A stretch of 64,000 nt of DNA from Altererythrobacter sp. ZODW24 (GTDB taxonomy: Bacteria; Pseudomonadota; Alphaproteobacteria; Sphingomonadales; Sphingomonadaceae). Within the stretch, counting starts at the first letter, position 1. Each line of letters opens with the position of its first letter. Below are positions 25,900-35,135 of the stretch, one piece after another. The notes below the pieces were generated by a model. The model had not been told where the DNA came from. It searched no databases and saw only the letters and a program-made list of their open reading frames with translations. The DNA lies in contig NZ_CP031155.1 in assembly GCF_003344885.1 (NCBI RefSeq), positions 2,497,327 to 2,561,326 of the forward strand. The letters are read 5' to 3'. Both the position numbers and the translations under genes were made by a program.

Positions 25900-27473
25900 T
25901 CACTCTGTCCTTCGAACGTATCTTTGCCAAGCAACTGGCGTATCCATTGGCCCGATTGCTGGAAGGCGTTTCTGGTCGCCCCATCGAGCATAACCACGAT
26001 GGCTACACCAACAGCATAAATTACCAATGTCATCATAATCGAAAGCGCGGAAGCTGCGAGACCTGATCCGCCGAGCATTGCGCGTAAATCCAACCCTCTG
26101 CTTATCAACACCGCGGCTAAAGCGGCTGCCGCAATCGGCCCGGTGACGCGCAAAAGACCGGTAGCGCTTACCGGGCTGCGATGCGCTGCGTAGAATACCG
26201 AAGGTACCGCAACGGCAAGATGCACCAGGCTAAAACCAAGAGCGACGCCTAAAGCGCCATATGGCAATCCCAGCAGCATGCCTGCGATAAACAGCGGCAG
26301 AGTGAGCAATTGCCAGCGCAGCATTCGGCCCGTCTGACCCAGCGAAAGGAATATCCACGGGTTTGCACTCATGAGCGATCGGGCGAACATCGAAATACCG
26401 AAAATGCTCACAATTTCTGCAGCTTGGCCCCAGTCAGGGCCGAGCAGAATACGCACGATGTCCCGCGCGTTCACCGTCAACATCGCAGCCAGCAGGAAAG
26501 TAGCGAGCGCGATGATCCTGACTGAGTTAGTCAGCATATCGCGCCATTGTTCAGGATCACTTTGCAAGCGGCTGAGCGCTGGCACAATGGCGCTCGAAGC
26601 CGGTCCGGAAACCATGGTCTGCGGTATCATCAGGACCGAATAAGCGCGGCTGTAGAAACCCAGTTCAACAATGCCCCAGCGCGAGCCGATCAGGATGTCG
26701 TCAAACCGGCGATTAAAGAAATAGACCAATTCGGTTCCGGTCAACGGCAGGCCAAACTTCAACGCGTCGCGTGCACCTTGCCAATTGCCGACCCGTGACG
26801 GCCGCCAAGTGGAAACCGCCCACAGCAATCCGGTCTGAACAAGGACGATCAGCCACGCATTTGCGACAAGCGCCCAATATCCGATATCGGTTGTGAGCAC
26901 GAGAGCGATGGAAATCGCGCTGGCTACAGCGACTGCGACTAGATTGATCCAGCGGTCTTGAATAATTTGCATATTCCGGCGCAAAAGGGCTGAATGTTGC
27001 GCTCCGACCGCTGCGATCAGAATTGTGCCTGAAGACACCATGATCAGCGAGGTCACCCGGCCATCGCCGAAAAACGCACCTGCCAGCGGGGCACATACAA
27101 TACCGATCAGCATCAATATCGCTGCCACACCGATGTTGAAAACATACACGCCGCTCAACGTATCTTGATCGAGCCGTTCCTTCTGAATAATCGCGGCGGA
27201 GCAGCCCATGTCTCTGAAAAGTGCGATGAATGCGATGATTGAGGTTGATATGGCGACTAAGCCGAAGTCGGCAGGTGCCAAAACCCGCGAGAATACCGCT
27301 ATATTGGCAAGCTGGATGAGCACCACGATGATCTGCGTGCCGATTGCGAACGCGCCGCCGCGCCCGGCCTTGATGCCGAGCTGTGATTTGCTTTGTTCAT
27401 GGCCGCCACTTGCCCCTTGATAATCAGGAGCAGGCGAAGCACTACTGGGAGCATGGGGATTTTGGTCAGTCAT
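25896..27473 (-). CDS. Wzx-type oligosaccharide flippase
   Basis: The ATG after GGGGAGATATCGCA gives 525 residues; the frame extends 31 codons further upstream but without a good ribosome site. After a polar N-terminus of about 45 residues, 12-14 hydrophobic helices follow the polysaccharide-export MOP pattern (GTQIIVVLIQLANIAVFSRVLAPADFG; SRWGIVELGFYSRAYSVLMIPQ). It should flip lipid-linked repeat units across the inner membrane. It is the first gene of a three-gene minus-strand operon and is divergent from a GT2-led operon, with a 127-base promoter region between them. Confidence 0.9.
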   Translation of the reverse strand: MTDQNPHAPSSASPAPDYQGASGGHEQSKSQLGIKAGRGGAFAIGTQIIVVLIQLANIAVFSRVLAPADFGLVAISTSIIAFIALFRDMGCSAAIIQKERLDQDTLSGVYVFNIGVAAILMLIGIVCAPLAGAFFGDGRVTSLIMVSSGTILIAAVGAQHSALLRRNMQIIQDRWINLVAVAVASAISIALVLTTDIGYWALVANAWLIVLVQTGLLWAVSTWRPSRVGNWQGARDALKFGLPLTGTELVYFFNRRFDDILIGSRWGIVELGFYSRAYSVLMIPQTMVSGPASSAIVPALSRLQSDPEQWRDMLTNSVRIIALATFLLAAMLTVNARDIVRILLGPDWGQAAEIVSIFGISMFARSLMSANPWIFLSLGQTGRMLRWQLLTLPLFIAGMLLGLPYGALGVALGFSLVHLAVAVPSVFYAAHRSPVSATGLLRVTGPIAAAALAAVLISRGLDLRAMLGGSGLAASALSIMMTLVIYAVGVAIVVMLDGATRNAFQQSGQWIRQLLGKDTFEGQSE

Positions 27474-27600
27474 TGCGATATCTCCCCTCCCTTGCTTGGT
27501 GCCGGGCCCGCGATTGTCGGGCTTCCCTGCGCCATAGCGGCATTTGGTAAACAGACCGGTAACCATAGCAAGTCAGTGATTTTTGCGATGCGAGAGCCTC

Positions 27601-28479
27601 GTGGCTGAGCGGCCCGCCATCTCTGTCATTATCCCCGTATGGAATGGTGAGCGATACTTGCGCTCCACAATGGATGCGCTTGCGGCCCAGACAGCGCCGG
27701 GGGATCGCTATGAGATCATCGTGGTCGACAATGGATCTACCGATAGCTCGGTGACGATTTTGCGTGATTATCCCGAGATTACTGTGCTCAGCGAACCGAG
27801 GCCCGGTTCCTATCGCGCAAGAAACCATGCGGTAGGTAGCGCTTCTGGGGAATATTTGCTGTTCACAGACGCCGACTGCCGGCCGCATCCGGACTGGATC
27901 GAAAAGGCTCTGGCTATAGCGGATGCAGATAAGGTTGCGGGCGTTACCGGCGGAAGAATCACGCTCTATCGTGAGGGGCCGGGCAATCACTCTGCGGCTT
28001 TGTTTGAGGAGCTAACAAGCTTCAATCAGGCTCAGTATATCGCCGCAAAGCGCTGCGTCACCGCCAATTGGCTGTGCCGGAAGTCGGTTTTGCTCGAGGT
28101 CGGCGGCTTTGATGCTGAAATGCTCTCGGGCGGCGATTTCGACTGCGCTCGTAAGGTCATCGAGGCGGGATATGAAATCCGCTACGCACCCGAGATGACG
28201 GTCGAGCATCCCGTCCGAGCAGAAGTTGCTGGCCTGATTGCCAAGCGCCGCCGCGTGGTCGGCGGCATGTGGACTAAGGACGGGCTGAAGGACCAATCTG
28301 CGCCGCATGCGCTGTTTGGCTTGGTCAAAGCAGGCGCGCGGCAAATGGGCACGATTATGCGCAGTGATATTCCCGGCGGATCGAAGCCCGGGGTGCTAGC
28401 CATTTCTGCGCTCATCACCGCCGCAAGCCTGTTTGAAACGATAAGATTGAAGAGCGGCGCTTCGCCGTATCGTTCGTAA
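27601..28479 (+). CDS. Glycosyltransferase family 2 (polysaccharide locus)
   Basis: The GTG at VAERPAISVIIPVWNG is the most likely start, with GCGAGAG upstream; a TTG six codons earlier is possible. The 292-residue GT-A protein has EIIVVDNGSTDSS, the metal motif FTDADCRPHPDW, and WLCRKSVLLEVGGFDAEMLSGGDFD, typical of family 2 transferases. The stop overlaps the ATG of the GT4 gene that follows (TAATG). It heads a four-gene plus-strand operon of glycosyltransferases. Confidence 0.9.
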   Translation: MAERPAISVIIPVWNGERYLRSTMDALAAQTAPGDRYEIIVVDNGSTDSSVTILRDYPEITVLSEPRPGSYRARNHAVGSASGEYLLFTDADCRPHPDWIEKALAIADADKVAGVTGGRITLYREGPGNHSAALFEELTSFNQAQYIAAKRCVTANWLCRKSVLLEVGGFDAEMLSGGDFDCARKVIEAGYEIRYAPEMTVEHPVRAEVAGLIAKRRRVVGGMWTKDGLKDQSAPHALFGLVKAGARQMGTIMRSDIPGGSKPGVLAISALITAASLFETIRLKSGASPYRS

Positions 28480-29702
28480 TGGTTAGCATCCTCCACATCA
28501 GCCATTCGGATGAAGCAGGCGGTGCAGCAATCGCGGCGCGGCGCATGGTTGAGGCGCAGCGCGCGCAGGGGCTTGATGCGCGAATGCTGGTGATCGAGCG
28601 CAAGGGACAGCGGGATTTTGTCGAACAGGCGGGCAATCCCGGCCGTGTTCGTCTCGCACGCATGGCCGCAAAGCGGATCGCTCGTTTGGGCGCGCGCAAA
28701 GACAAGGACGGCATGCGTTCGCTTGGATTTATCGCGTCAGGTTTGGGTGCAGCGATCCGTGACCGGTCCCCCGATGTCGTGCATTGGCACTGGGTTGGAG
28801 TGGAGAGTGTCTCTCTGGCCGAAATGGCTTCGACCGGCATTCCGTGTGCATGGACGTGTCACGATCAATGGGCGTTTTGTGGCGCTGAGCACTACGCACC
28901 GGATCGCCGCTTTGAGACTGGTTATGCCGGCGCGGGTTCGTTTGACATTGATGCGATGACTTTCAGACGTAAACACGCGGCTTGGACCGGATGGCGGCCA
29001 ACGCTGATCGCTCCGAGCGAATGGATGGCCAAGGAGGCTCACAGCAGCGCGTTATTTGGCGATGCGCCCATTGTGACCATTCCCAACACTGTGAGTACGG
29101 CGATTTTTGTGCCGAGCGATAAGCAGGAGGCGCGCGTCGGGTTGGGGCTTCCAGCAGATCGCAAGATTGTGCTTTTTGGAGCAGACAGTGGAACGGTCGA
29201 TCCTCGCAAGGGCTTTGACTTGCTGATGGCCGCGCTGAAAACTATGCCCGAACCAAGCCGCGAGCAGATCGCGCTTGCAACATTTGGCGGCAGTGTCCGC
29301 GCTTCGGGCAAGATGGCCGGCTTTGATCACATCGAGCTTGGTCGTTTTAATTCAGACGAAGATGTCGCGCAGTTATATTCTGCAGCTGATGTGTTTGTGG
29401 CGCCATCACGGCAAGACAATCTGCCCAACACTATGGTGGAGGCGCAGACATGCGGATTGCGGAGTGTGGCTTTCGATATCGGCGGCATGGGTGACATCAT
29501 CGCTTCGCCGGAATTGGGCGAGTTAGTGCAGCCATTTGACGTGGGCGCGTTCGGAGCCGCTATCTTGTCGGCAGCGACGACTGAGTATGATCGCGGTGCT
29601 GTCCATCGACGTGCCGCAGAGCGCTTCGGCGCTGAAACGGTCGTCCGTCAATGCACAGCTGTTTATGACCGGCTGATCGCTGAGCGGAGCGCAGCATCGT
29701 GA
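28479..29702 (+). CDS. WcaC-like glycosyltransferase family 4
   Basis: This 407-residue GT-B protein opens with ILHISHSDEAGGAAIAARR. It contains DVVHWHWVG, TCHDQWAFCGAEHY, PNTVSTAIF, a phosphate-binding FGADSGTVDPRKGFDLL, and SRQDNLPNTMVEAQTCG. In the last motif the first Glu of EX7E is replaced by Asp. These features match the WcaC subgroup of colanic-acid glycosyltransferases. The sugar is unknown. It overlaps both neighbours (TAATG before, GTGA after), so all are translated from one message. Confidence 0.9.
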   Translation: MVSILHISHSDEAGGAAIAARRMVEAQRAQGLDARMLVIERKGQRDFVEQAGNPGRVRLARMAAKRIARLGARKDKDGMRSLGFIASGLGAAIRDRSPDVVHWHWVGVESVSLAEMASTGIPCAWTCHDQWAFCGAEHYAPDRRFETGYAGAGSFDIDAMTFRRKHAAWTGWRPTLIAPSEWMAKEAHSSALFGDAPIVTIPNTVSTAIFVPSDKQEARVGLGLPADRKIVLFGADSGTVDPRKGFDLLMAALKTMPEPSREQIALATFGGSVRASGKMAGFDHIELGRFNSDEDVAQLYSAADVFVAPSRQDNLPNTMVEAQTCGLRSVAFDIGGMGDIIASPELGELVQPFDVGAFGAAILSAATTEYDRGAVHRRAAERFGAETVVRQCTAVYDRLIAERSAAS

Positions 29703-30451
29703 TTGAGCAGCAGAAACCGCGCATCTCAGTCGTCACGGCAGCATACAACGCTCTTGATGGTCTTCGCACAACCATCGCAAGTGTCGCGGAGCAAGACTTT
29801 GATTCAGTCGAACATATCGTGGTCGATGGAGCATCGAATGATGGCACGGCTACGTATCTTGAAGGGCTAGGCGACAACGTGCGCTGGATCAGCGAGCCTG
29901 ACAAGGGCATTGGCGATGCCATGAATAAGGGTGTCGCTATGGCGCGGGGTGACTATGTCCTTGTGCTGCACGCCGAGGACTATTTCGCGAGCGAGCAAAG
30001 CCTGACTGAGGTCGCCAAGTATCTCGATGGCACTGACATTGTTTCATTCGACGTGATGATCACCGATGAGGGAGCAGAGCGAATTTTCCCGACACGAGGC
30101 TTCGGTCTCAAGGCGGAATTCTTCGCCACCGTCCCGCATCAGGGCGCCTTCTGTCGCCGCGATTTGTTCGACTGGATTGGCGATTTCGATCAACAATATC
30201 GTATCGCGATGGATTATGAGTGGATGCTGCGTGCCAAGCGTGCGGGGGCGAGCATCAAGCAGATCAACCGTCATGTCACCGTGATGCCCGCAACGGGCAT
30301 TAGCGCCCAGCTCGATTGGCCCAGCTTGGAAAAACGGCTTGCGGAAAACCGGTTGGTTCAAGACCGCATGGGTAACTCTCTGCTTGCACCGATTCGCGAC
30401 GCATTTTGGGTGGCATATCCGGTTTACAAACGTTGGCGGGTGGGCGGATGA
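29699..30451 (+). CDS. WcaE-like glycosyltransferase family 2
   Basis: Starting at GTG within GTGA, this 250-residue GT-A enzyme has ISVVTAAYNALDGLRTTI, IVVDGASNDGT, ISEPDKGIGDAMNKG and the metal-binding VLHAEDYF. It also has the acceptor-site VPHQGAFCRRDLF and AMDYEWMLRAKRAG. The SEPDKGI-DAMNKG string is typical of the WcaE/colanic-acid type family 2 enzymes. Together with the preceding WcaC-like protein it suggests a capsule-like heteropolysaccharide. The stop overlaps the next gene by 4 bases. Confidence 0.9.
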   Translation: MIEQQKPRISVVTAAYNALDGLRTTIASVAEQDFDSVEHIVVDGASNDGTATYLEGLGDNVRWISEPDKGIGDAMNKGVAMARGDYVLVLHAEDYFASEQSLTEVAKYLDGTDIVSFDVMITDEGAERIFPTRGFGLKAEFFATVPHQGAFCRRDLFDWIGDFDQQYRIAMDYEWMLRAKRAGASIKQINRHVTVMPATGISAQLDWPSLEKRLAENRLVQDRMGNSLLAPIRDAFWVAYPVYKRWRVGG

Positions 30452-31218
30452 TTACCTTTGTCATTCCGTATTTTAACGAGCAGGATTACCTCGGTGAGAC
30501 GCTGGCGAGCCTTGCCGCGCAAGGTGATCGGCGCTTTGACCTGATTCTCGTCGACAACAAATCAACCGACCGAAGCGCTGAGATTGCGAGGGAGGCGGCG
30601 GCGGCAATGCCCGATATTCAAGTGCAGTTCTTGAGCGAGGATCGCGCGGGCAAATTGTTCGCACTTCGCAGCGGGATCGCAGCTGTGGGCACCGAATTGC
30701 TAGGCACGATGGATGCCGACACGATTTATCCGCCGGACTATGTGGGCAAAACGCTGGCACTGTTCGCAGCCAGCCCGAAATGTAGCGGCGTGATGGCGTT
30801 CAATGCACTGGGCGAAACGGTTTCTGTGTCAAAGTGGCTACAGGTGAGAGTACGGCCAGATCACTGCCACACTGGCGGCTATGCGCAGAACTTTCGCACG
30901 GCGGCGATCAAGGCTGTGGGGCAATATGATCCGGCCATCTGGCCCTATGTTCTGGAAGACCACGAAATTCTGCACCGAGTGCTGGAACACGGGCCTGTCA
31001 TCTACGCGAAGGATCATGTTTGCCGAACGTCGGATCGCCGCGACGATCGGACTGATGTGAGTTGGACGCTCTCGGAACGGATACTCTACAAATTGTTGCC
31101 GCAAAGCCGGATGAAGTGGTTCTTCCACCAGTTTCTAGCGCGGCGATTTGAGGCGCGTGGGCTTTCAAACATCCGCTTGCGTGAGCAGCAATGGCAGTCT
31201 GATCAGTCGCCTGAATAA
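30448..31218 (+). CDS. Glycosyltransferase family 2 (polysaccharide locus)
   Basis: The ATG in ATGA gives a clean start, MITFVIPYFNEQDYLGETL. The 256-residue GT-A protein has DLILVDNKSTDRS, the metal motif TMDADTIYPPDYV, GGYAQNFRTAAIKAVGQYD, and LEDHEILHRVLEHG as catalytic region. It is the last gene of the plus-strand operon. Its 3' end overlaps the 3' end of a convergent GT4 gene by 16 bases, so the two transcripts are antisense over a short stretch. Confidence 0.9.
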   Translation: MITFVIPYFNEQDYLGETLASLAAQGDRRFDLILVDNKSTDRSAEIAREAAAAMPDIQVQFLSEDRAGKLFALRSGIAAVGTELLGTMDADTIYPPDYVGKTLALFAASPKCSGVMAFNALGETVSVSKWLQVRVRPDHCHTGGYAQNFRTAAIKAVGQYDPAIWPYVLEDHEILHRVLEHGPVIYAKDHVCRTSDRRDDRTDVSWTLSERILYKLLPQSRMKWFFHQFLARRFEARGLSNIRLREQQWQSDQSPE

Positions 31219-32258
31219 TGCGTGGCCGTCTCGCGCGCGACGCGGGACCAAGAGTAATGTTCGCGCGCAGACTTCATCGCTCTCGCGGTGAATTTCTGGC
31301 GATCAGCCAAGGGCCATTCGGCGACCTCGGTGATCTGTTTTATCCATGCGTCGGCATTGCCGCTCTCTATCAGAAAGCCGGTTTTTCCTTCGATCACCGC
31401 TTCACTCAGGCCTCCGCAATTAGCGGCGAGAGTAACTCCGCCAGCGGCGGACGCCTCGCTGGCAATCAGCCCGAAGCCTTCGAACTCGCCATTGGGAAGT
31501 TCAATGTTGGGGAGCACCACCGCAAGTGCAGAAGCGTAAGCGACTTTCAAGTCATCGCTACCGAGCCGCCCGATGAAGTTGACGCGTGGATGACTGAGAG
31601 CGGCGTTTTCATCAGGGTCCCAGCGTGTTCCGGCTACGTCGAGCGTGATGTCTTGTGATAGACGGTTCAGCACATTCTCGGTGAACCAGCGCAATCCTTT
31701 GCGCTTCACCAAACGCCCCGCGAAGAGAATGCTCTTGGTCGGCGCGTCCTTGGGGGCATCTGCCACTATGTCCGTTGCGAGCGCAACAATTGCGGTATTG
31801 CGCCACCCGTATTCATACAGCGCTGCTTCGGTTGCGGCGGAGTTCGCAATGGCTTTTACGCGGCGTAGCAATCGCGCGCCCAACCGCAGATATGCACCGT
31901 ACAGTATCCCTTTGATGCCGCCACGCCTTGGATAGGAAACGTCCGTGCCATGCGCGGAAATTACAAGTGCGGTCTTGCGCGGTGCGAGCAGACCAATAGG
32001 CCACAAGGCCATATCAGCGATATGCAGGATGTCCGGCGCTGTATCGCGGTCGAACCAGCGGCGCAGGACAGTCAAGGGGAAGGCTATTAGCGCGGAAGTG
32101 CTGGGCGGACTGCCATCATCGCGCCCAGGGAGTGCCACGACGTCCAACTCGTAATCGTTCGCAAGCTCTTCAGTTAGCCGGTGGCAATAGGTCTCCATCC
32201 CGCCCATCGCGGGTGCCCATTTGCGGGTAACGAACATGAGGGACGATTTGCCGGACAT
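31203..32258 (-). CDS. Glycosyltransferase family 4 (polysaccharide locus)
   Basis: This 351-residue GT-B protein starts SLMFVTRKWAPAMGGMETYCHRL, with the donor-loop GGMET. It has the C-terminal KSILFAGRLVKRKGLRWF, VNFIGRLGSDDL and a full EX7E motif (Glu-GFGLIAS-Glu), followed by ASAAGG. It is the third gene of a minus-strand operon after the DPM1-like and GT39-like genes, with a 4-base gap to the latter. Its job is presumably another sugar addition in the same glycan. Confidence 0.9.
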   Translation of the reverse strand: MSGKSSLMFVTRKWAPAMGGMETYCHRLTEELANDYELDVVALPGRDDGSPPSTSALIAFPLTVLRRWFDRDTAPDILHIADMALWPIGLLAPRKTALVISAHGTDVSYPRRGGIKGILYGAYLRLGARLLRRVKAIANSAATEAALYEYGWRNTAIVALATDIVADAPKDAPTKSILFAGRLVKRKGLRWFTENVLNRLSQDITLDVAGTRWDPDENAALSHPRVNFIGRLGSDDLKVAYASALAVVLPNIELPNGEFEGFGLIASEASAAGGVTLAANCGGLSEAVIEGKTGFLIESGNADAWIKQITEVAEWPLADRQKFTARAMKSAREHYSWSRVARETATHYSGD

Positions 32259-32262
32259 CCGG

Positions 32263-33960
32263 TTAGAAATCCGTCCAATATGGGCGCTCTGGTGGCGCCG
32301 CTTCCGGGGGCTTGAGATTGTCGCCCCAAGTTAGCCTCGCGGGTGCTTCGGCAGCGTTCGAAAGCGTTACGGAGCCTCGTTTCAGTTCGACAACCGCACC
32401 TTTGGGATATGCCTGGCCATTTACCGATAAGCCGGTTCCCATGACCGTGTATGGTCCAGGGACATGGACTTCCCAGGCGGAATTTGTGCCTGCTTCAACT
32501 TCGGTACCGGCGATCCAAAATGGGCCCCAGAACTGCCGATATGTGGTGAGCAAAACTTCCCTGTCGCGCGGGCGGAACAGCGGTGAATTCTCGTCCTCCT
32601 GCAGCAAATGCAGGAAGCTTGGATTGAACTGAGGGTCGTCGGCTAACAGTAGCGGCACAGGCTTACGGGCTAGAATTTGCTCATAGGATGGACCTTCACC
32701 GCGAAGATATCCCTCGATACCCCATAGAGTCATGAAGACATTTGCCTTTTTGAATTCAGGCAACATCGCGGGAAAATCGAAATATTGGACGGGTTCGGGG
32801 AAGATCGTTGCGGCGGCTTGCTGGATCTGTCGCTGCTTGTCGATGTGGCTGGGGCCAGACAGAGCTGTAATCACCAGCGCATTGGCGACTAGCGGCGCAG
32901 TAACCAGTAAAGTCCCATATTTCCGCGTGCCTGCATCTAGCGCCAGCGCTGCCGCTGCAACTACCGGAGGCAACATGAAGGCGTAATAATAAGGCAGCGT
33001 GTTGTGATAGAAAAACAGTGTGCTGAGTGGCAAAAATAGCCCTGCCAAAGCCCATTTCTCTGCGCCAGAATGCTGCGACCGATAAATAATGAGCGGGGTC
33101 ACAAACAGAGCAATATAGAGTGGCAATGCGGTTAGGCCGAACATCCCGAAGAAGCCTAGAAACTGCGGCTTCCCGAGGAAGAACATCTTCGATCCAGACG
33201 AGCTGACCATTGCCTGAGCCTGCTGGGCTTGCGCGGCCTGCGTTACCTGTTCCGGCATTGCGGCCATATGGGCGAGCAGTATCAGTCCGAAGAATGCTCC
33301 GGCAGCAGCGACGCTTGCCGCAATGCGCGCAAGCATTGCCAGCGACCGTTCGGCTTCGTTCCAGCGCAGCCATGCCACGCCTGCGAAGGCGGGCAAGATC
33401 AGAATGCTCTTCATCGTCACCATGCCAGCGAGACCCACTAGCACGCCGAAAATCAGGATGCGCCACCAATCGAGGCGAGAGCGTAGGAGAATGCACAAAG
33501 CGGCCATCAGCAGCGCAATGGCGAGCGGATCAGTGCGGAAGGAGAAGCCGTTTTCGACGACAAAGCCCGCCGAGAGATAGGCGAGGGAGGCCAGAAGCGC
33601 CGAATTGCGCGCAACAAAGCGGCGAGCGATGATGAATATCGCCGTGGCACTTACGCATTCGCAGGCGAGCATTACCAACCGCCCGGCGATGATCTTGTCG
33701 ACGCCGGTGCCGGGGAGGGCGGCTAACCAACCGAACAGGCGGACATGAATTGTCTGAAGTGGCGCCCGCAATTCACCGCGCATGAACTGCTCGATTTGCG
33801 CGTAATAGTAAAACTCGTCCCAATTGATCGCACGGGTGAATGCGAGCCACAAATGCATCGCAAGCACAGCGCAGATAGCCCCCCTGATCCACACGAAGTG
33901 GCGGGGCTCTTGCGCGTCGTCATGAACTTGGCGCTGGCCTGATGCGGCCATGCTGGTCAT
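32263..33960 (-). CDS. GT39/ArnT-like membrane glycosyltransferase
   Basis: This 565-residue protein has about ten transmembrane helices in the first 370 residues and a C-terminal periplasmic domain of about 190. The first periplasmic loop carries AINWDEFYYYAQIEQF, where the Asp-Glu pair is the catalytic signature of PMT/ArnT-type GT-C enzymes using polyprenyl-phosphate sugars. It is preceded by and overlaps (ATGA) a DPM1-like gene that would make exactly such a donor. The pair probably decorates a glycan or lipid on the periplasmic side. Confidence 0.85.
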   Translation of the reverse strand: MTSMAASGQRQVHDDAQEPRHFVWIRGAICAVLAMHLWLAFTRAINWDEFYYYAQIEQFMRGELRAPLQTIHVRLFGWLAALPGTGVDKIIAGRLVMLACECVSATAIFIIARRFVARNSALLASLAYLSAGFVVENGFSFRTDPLAIALLMAALCILLRSRLDWWRILIFGVLVGLAGMVTMKSILILPAFAGVAWLRWNEAERSLAMLARIAASVAAAGAFFGLILLAHMAAMPEQVTQAAQAQQAQAMVSSSGSKMFFLGKPQFLGFFGMFGLTALPLYIALFVTPLIIYRSQHSGAEKWALAGLFLPLSTLFFYHNTLPYYYAFMLPPVVAAAALALDAGTRKYGTLLVTAPLVANALVITALSGPSHIDKQRQIQQAAATIFPEPVQYFDFPAMLPEFKKANVFMTLWGIEGYLRGEGPSYEQILARKPVPLLLADDPQFNPSFLHLLQEDENSPLFRPRDREVLLTTYRQFWGPFWIAGTEVEAGTNSAWEVHVPGPYTVMGTGLSVNGQAYPKGAVVELKRGSVTLSNAAEAPARLTWGDNLKPPEAAPPERPYWTDF

Positions 33961-34985
33961 TTCTTGCCTGCGCTCACGCTCCGAACCGGCTTCACGGTGC
34001 GAGCTTTCGGCTTCACCTCAGTCTCGGCCTTGGACAATTCGTCCAACCGATCACTCAGCCGCCGCGTTTCAAGCAGGCTCGTTTCCATCAGTTTACGGTT
34101 GCTGGCGATCAGATCAGCCAGAACACCCATGATGGCCACAAGCACGCCGAGTACGAGCAGGGATCCGCCTATTACCAGAGACTGGATATGACCTTCGCCT
34201 GCACCATTCAGATAAAACCAGATGAAGCGCAGGATCGGGATCGCGCCGATTAAGGCCATGATCAGGCCAGTGCCGACGAAGGCACGCAGCGGGTTATAGG
34301 TCGTATAAGCACGCGCCATGGTGATGCCGGTGTGCATGATAAAGCGCGGCACACTGCGGAACAGCCGCGAGGGGCGCGGGGTTTCATGCGTGCGGATTGG
34401 CACGCTGGTGATGGCTAGGCGTTTGCGGCCCGCCTGGATCAGCATATCAGTGGTGTAGCTGAATTCGGTGGTGATATTGATCCGCTGGGCTACATCGCGG
34501 CTCATGGCGCGGAAGCCGCTGACAGCATCGGTTATGTCGGTGTTAGAGAGCTTGCGAACAACGGAACTGCCGATGCGCTGGAGGCGGCGCTTCAAGGGTG
34601 AGAAATGCGCGTTCTTTGCCACGCCGCGGTCGCCCACGACTATATCAGCCTCACCTTTGACGATTGGTTCAACCAGCAGCGCGATGTCCGCGCCTTCATA
34701 TTGGCCGTCTGCATCTGTGTTCACGATGATGTCTGCGCCAGCCTTTAGCGAAGCGGCAAGTCCGGTCTGGAATGCCGCTGCAAGGCCGCGATTACCCGCA
34801 TGATGCACAACATGCTGGACACCGGCCGCACGGGCGACCTGCGCGGTGGCATCGCTGCTGCCGTCGTCGATAACGAGCACTTCAATCTCGTCCACACCGT
34901 CAATCTGCCGGGGCAGTGCGACGATCGTCTGAAGCAGCGTTTCCGCCTCATTCAAACACGGTATCTGGATAATCAGTTTGGTCAT
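33957..34985 (-). CDS. DPM1/GtrB-like polyprenyl-phosphate glycosyltransferase
   Basis: This 342-residue protein has a GT2 domain (LIIQIPCLNEAETL; VLVIDDGSSDAT; IIVNTDADGQYEG; VSGFRAMSRDV), two C-terminal transmembrane helices (FVGTGLIMALIGAIPILRFIW and SLLVLGVLVAIMGVLA), and a basic coiled tail. This layout is that of enzymes that load a sugar onto undecaprenyl phosphate. It begins the operon feeding the GT39-like enzyme. The 150 bases upstream contain a CtrA-like sequence and no gene. Confidence 0.88.
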   Translation of the reverse strand: MTKLIIQIPCLNEAETLLQTIVALPRQIDGVDEIEVLVIDDGSSDATAQVARAAGVQHVVHHAGNRGLAAAFQTGLAASLKAGADIIVNTDADGQYEGADIALLVEPIVKGEADIVVGDRGVAKNAHFSPLKRRLQRIGSSVVRKLSNTDITDAVSGFRAMSRDVAQRINITTEFSYTTDMLIQAGRKRLAITSVPIRTHETPRPSRLFRSVPRFIMHTGITMARAYTTYNPLRAFVGTGLIMALIGAIPILRFIWFYLNGAGEGHIQSLVIGGSLLVLGVLVAIMGVLADLIASNRKLMETSLLETRRLSDRLDELSKAETEVKPKARTVKPVRSVSAGKK

Positions 34986-35039
34986 GGGCCCCCGGGGCGA
35001 ATTTATTGGCGCGTGTGCACCCTATGTCGGTCCTAACCA

Positions 35040-35054
35040 CTAAGGAACCGTTAA
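35040..35054 (-). promoter_or_regulatory. CtrA-like site upstream of the DPM1-like gene
   Basis: On the minus strand TTAACGGTTCCTTAG fits TTAA-N7-TTAA with one mismatch in the second half-site. It lies about 55 bases before the DPM1-like start, between it and the divergent EamA gene. A chance match is quite possible. Confidence 0.25.
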
Positions 35055-35135
35055 CCATAGTTACCGGGCGATGATACGCGCGCCAATTGCCTTCGCTGCT
35101 GTGATGGCCGATAGGCGCATTGCACCCAACGCAGG

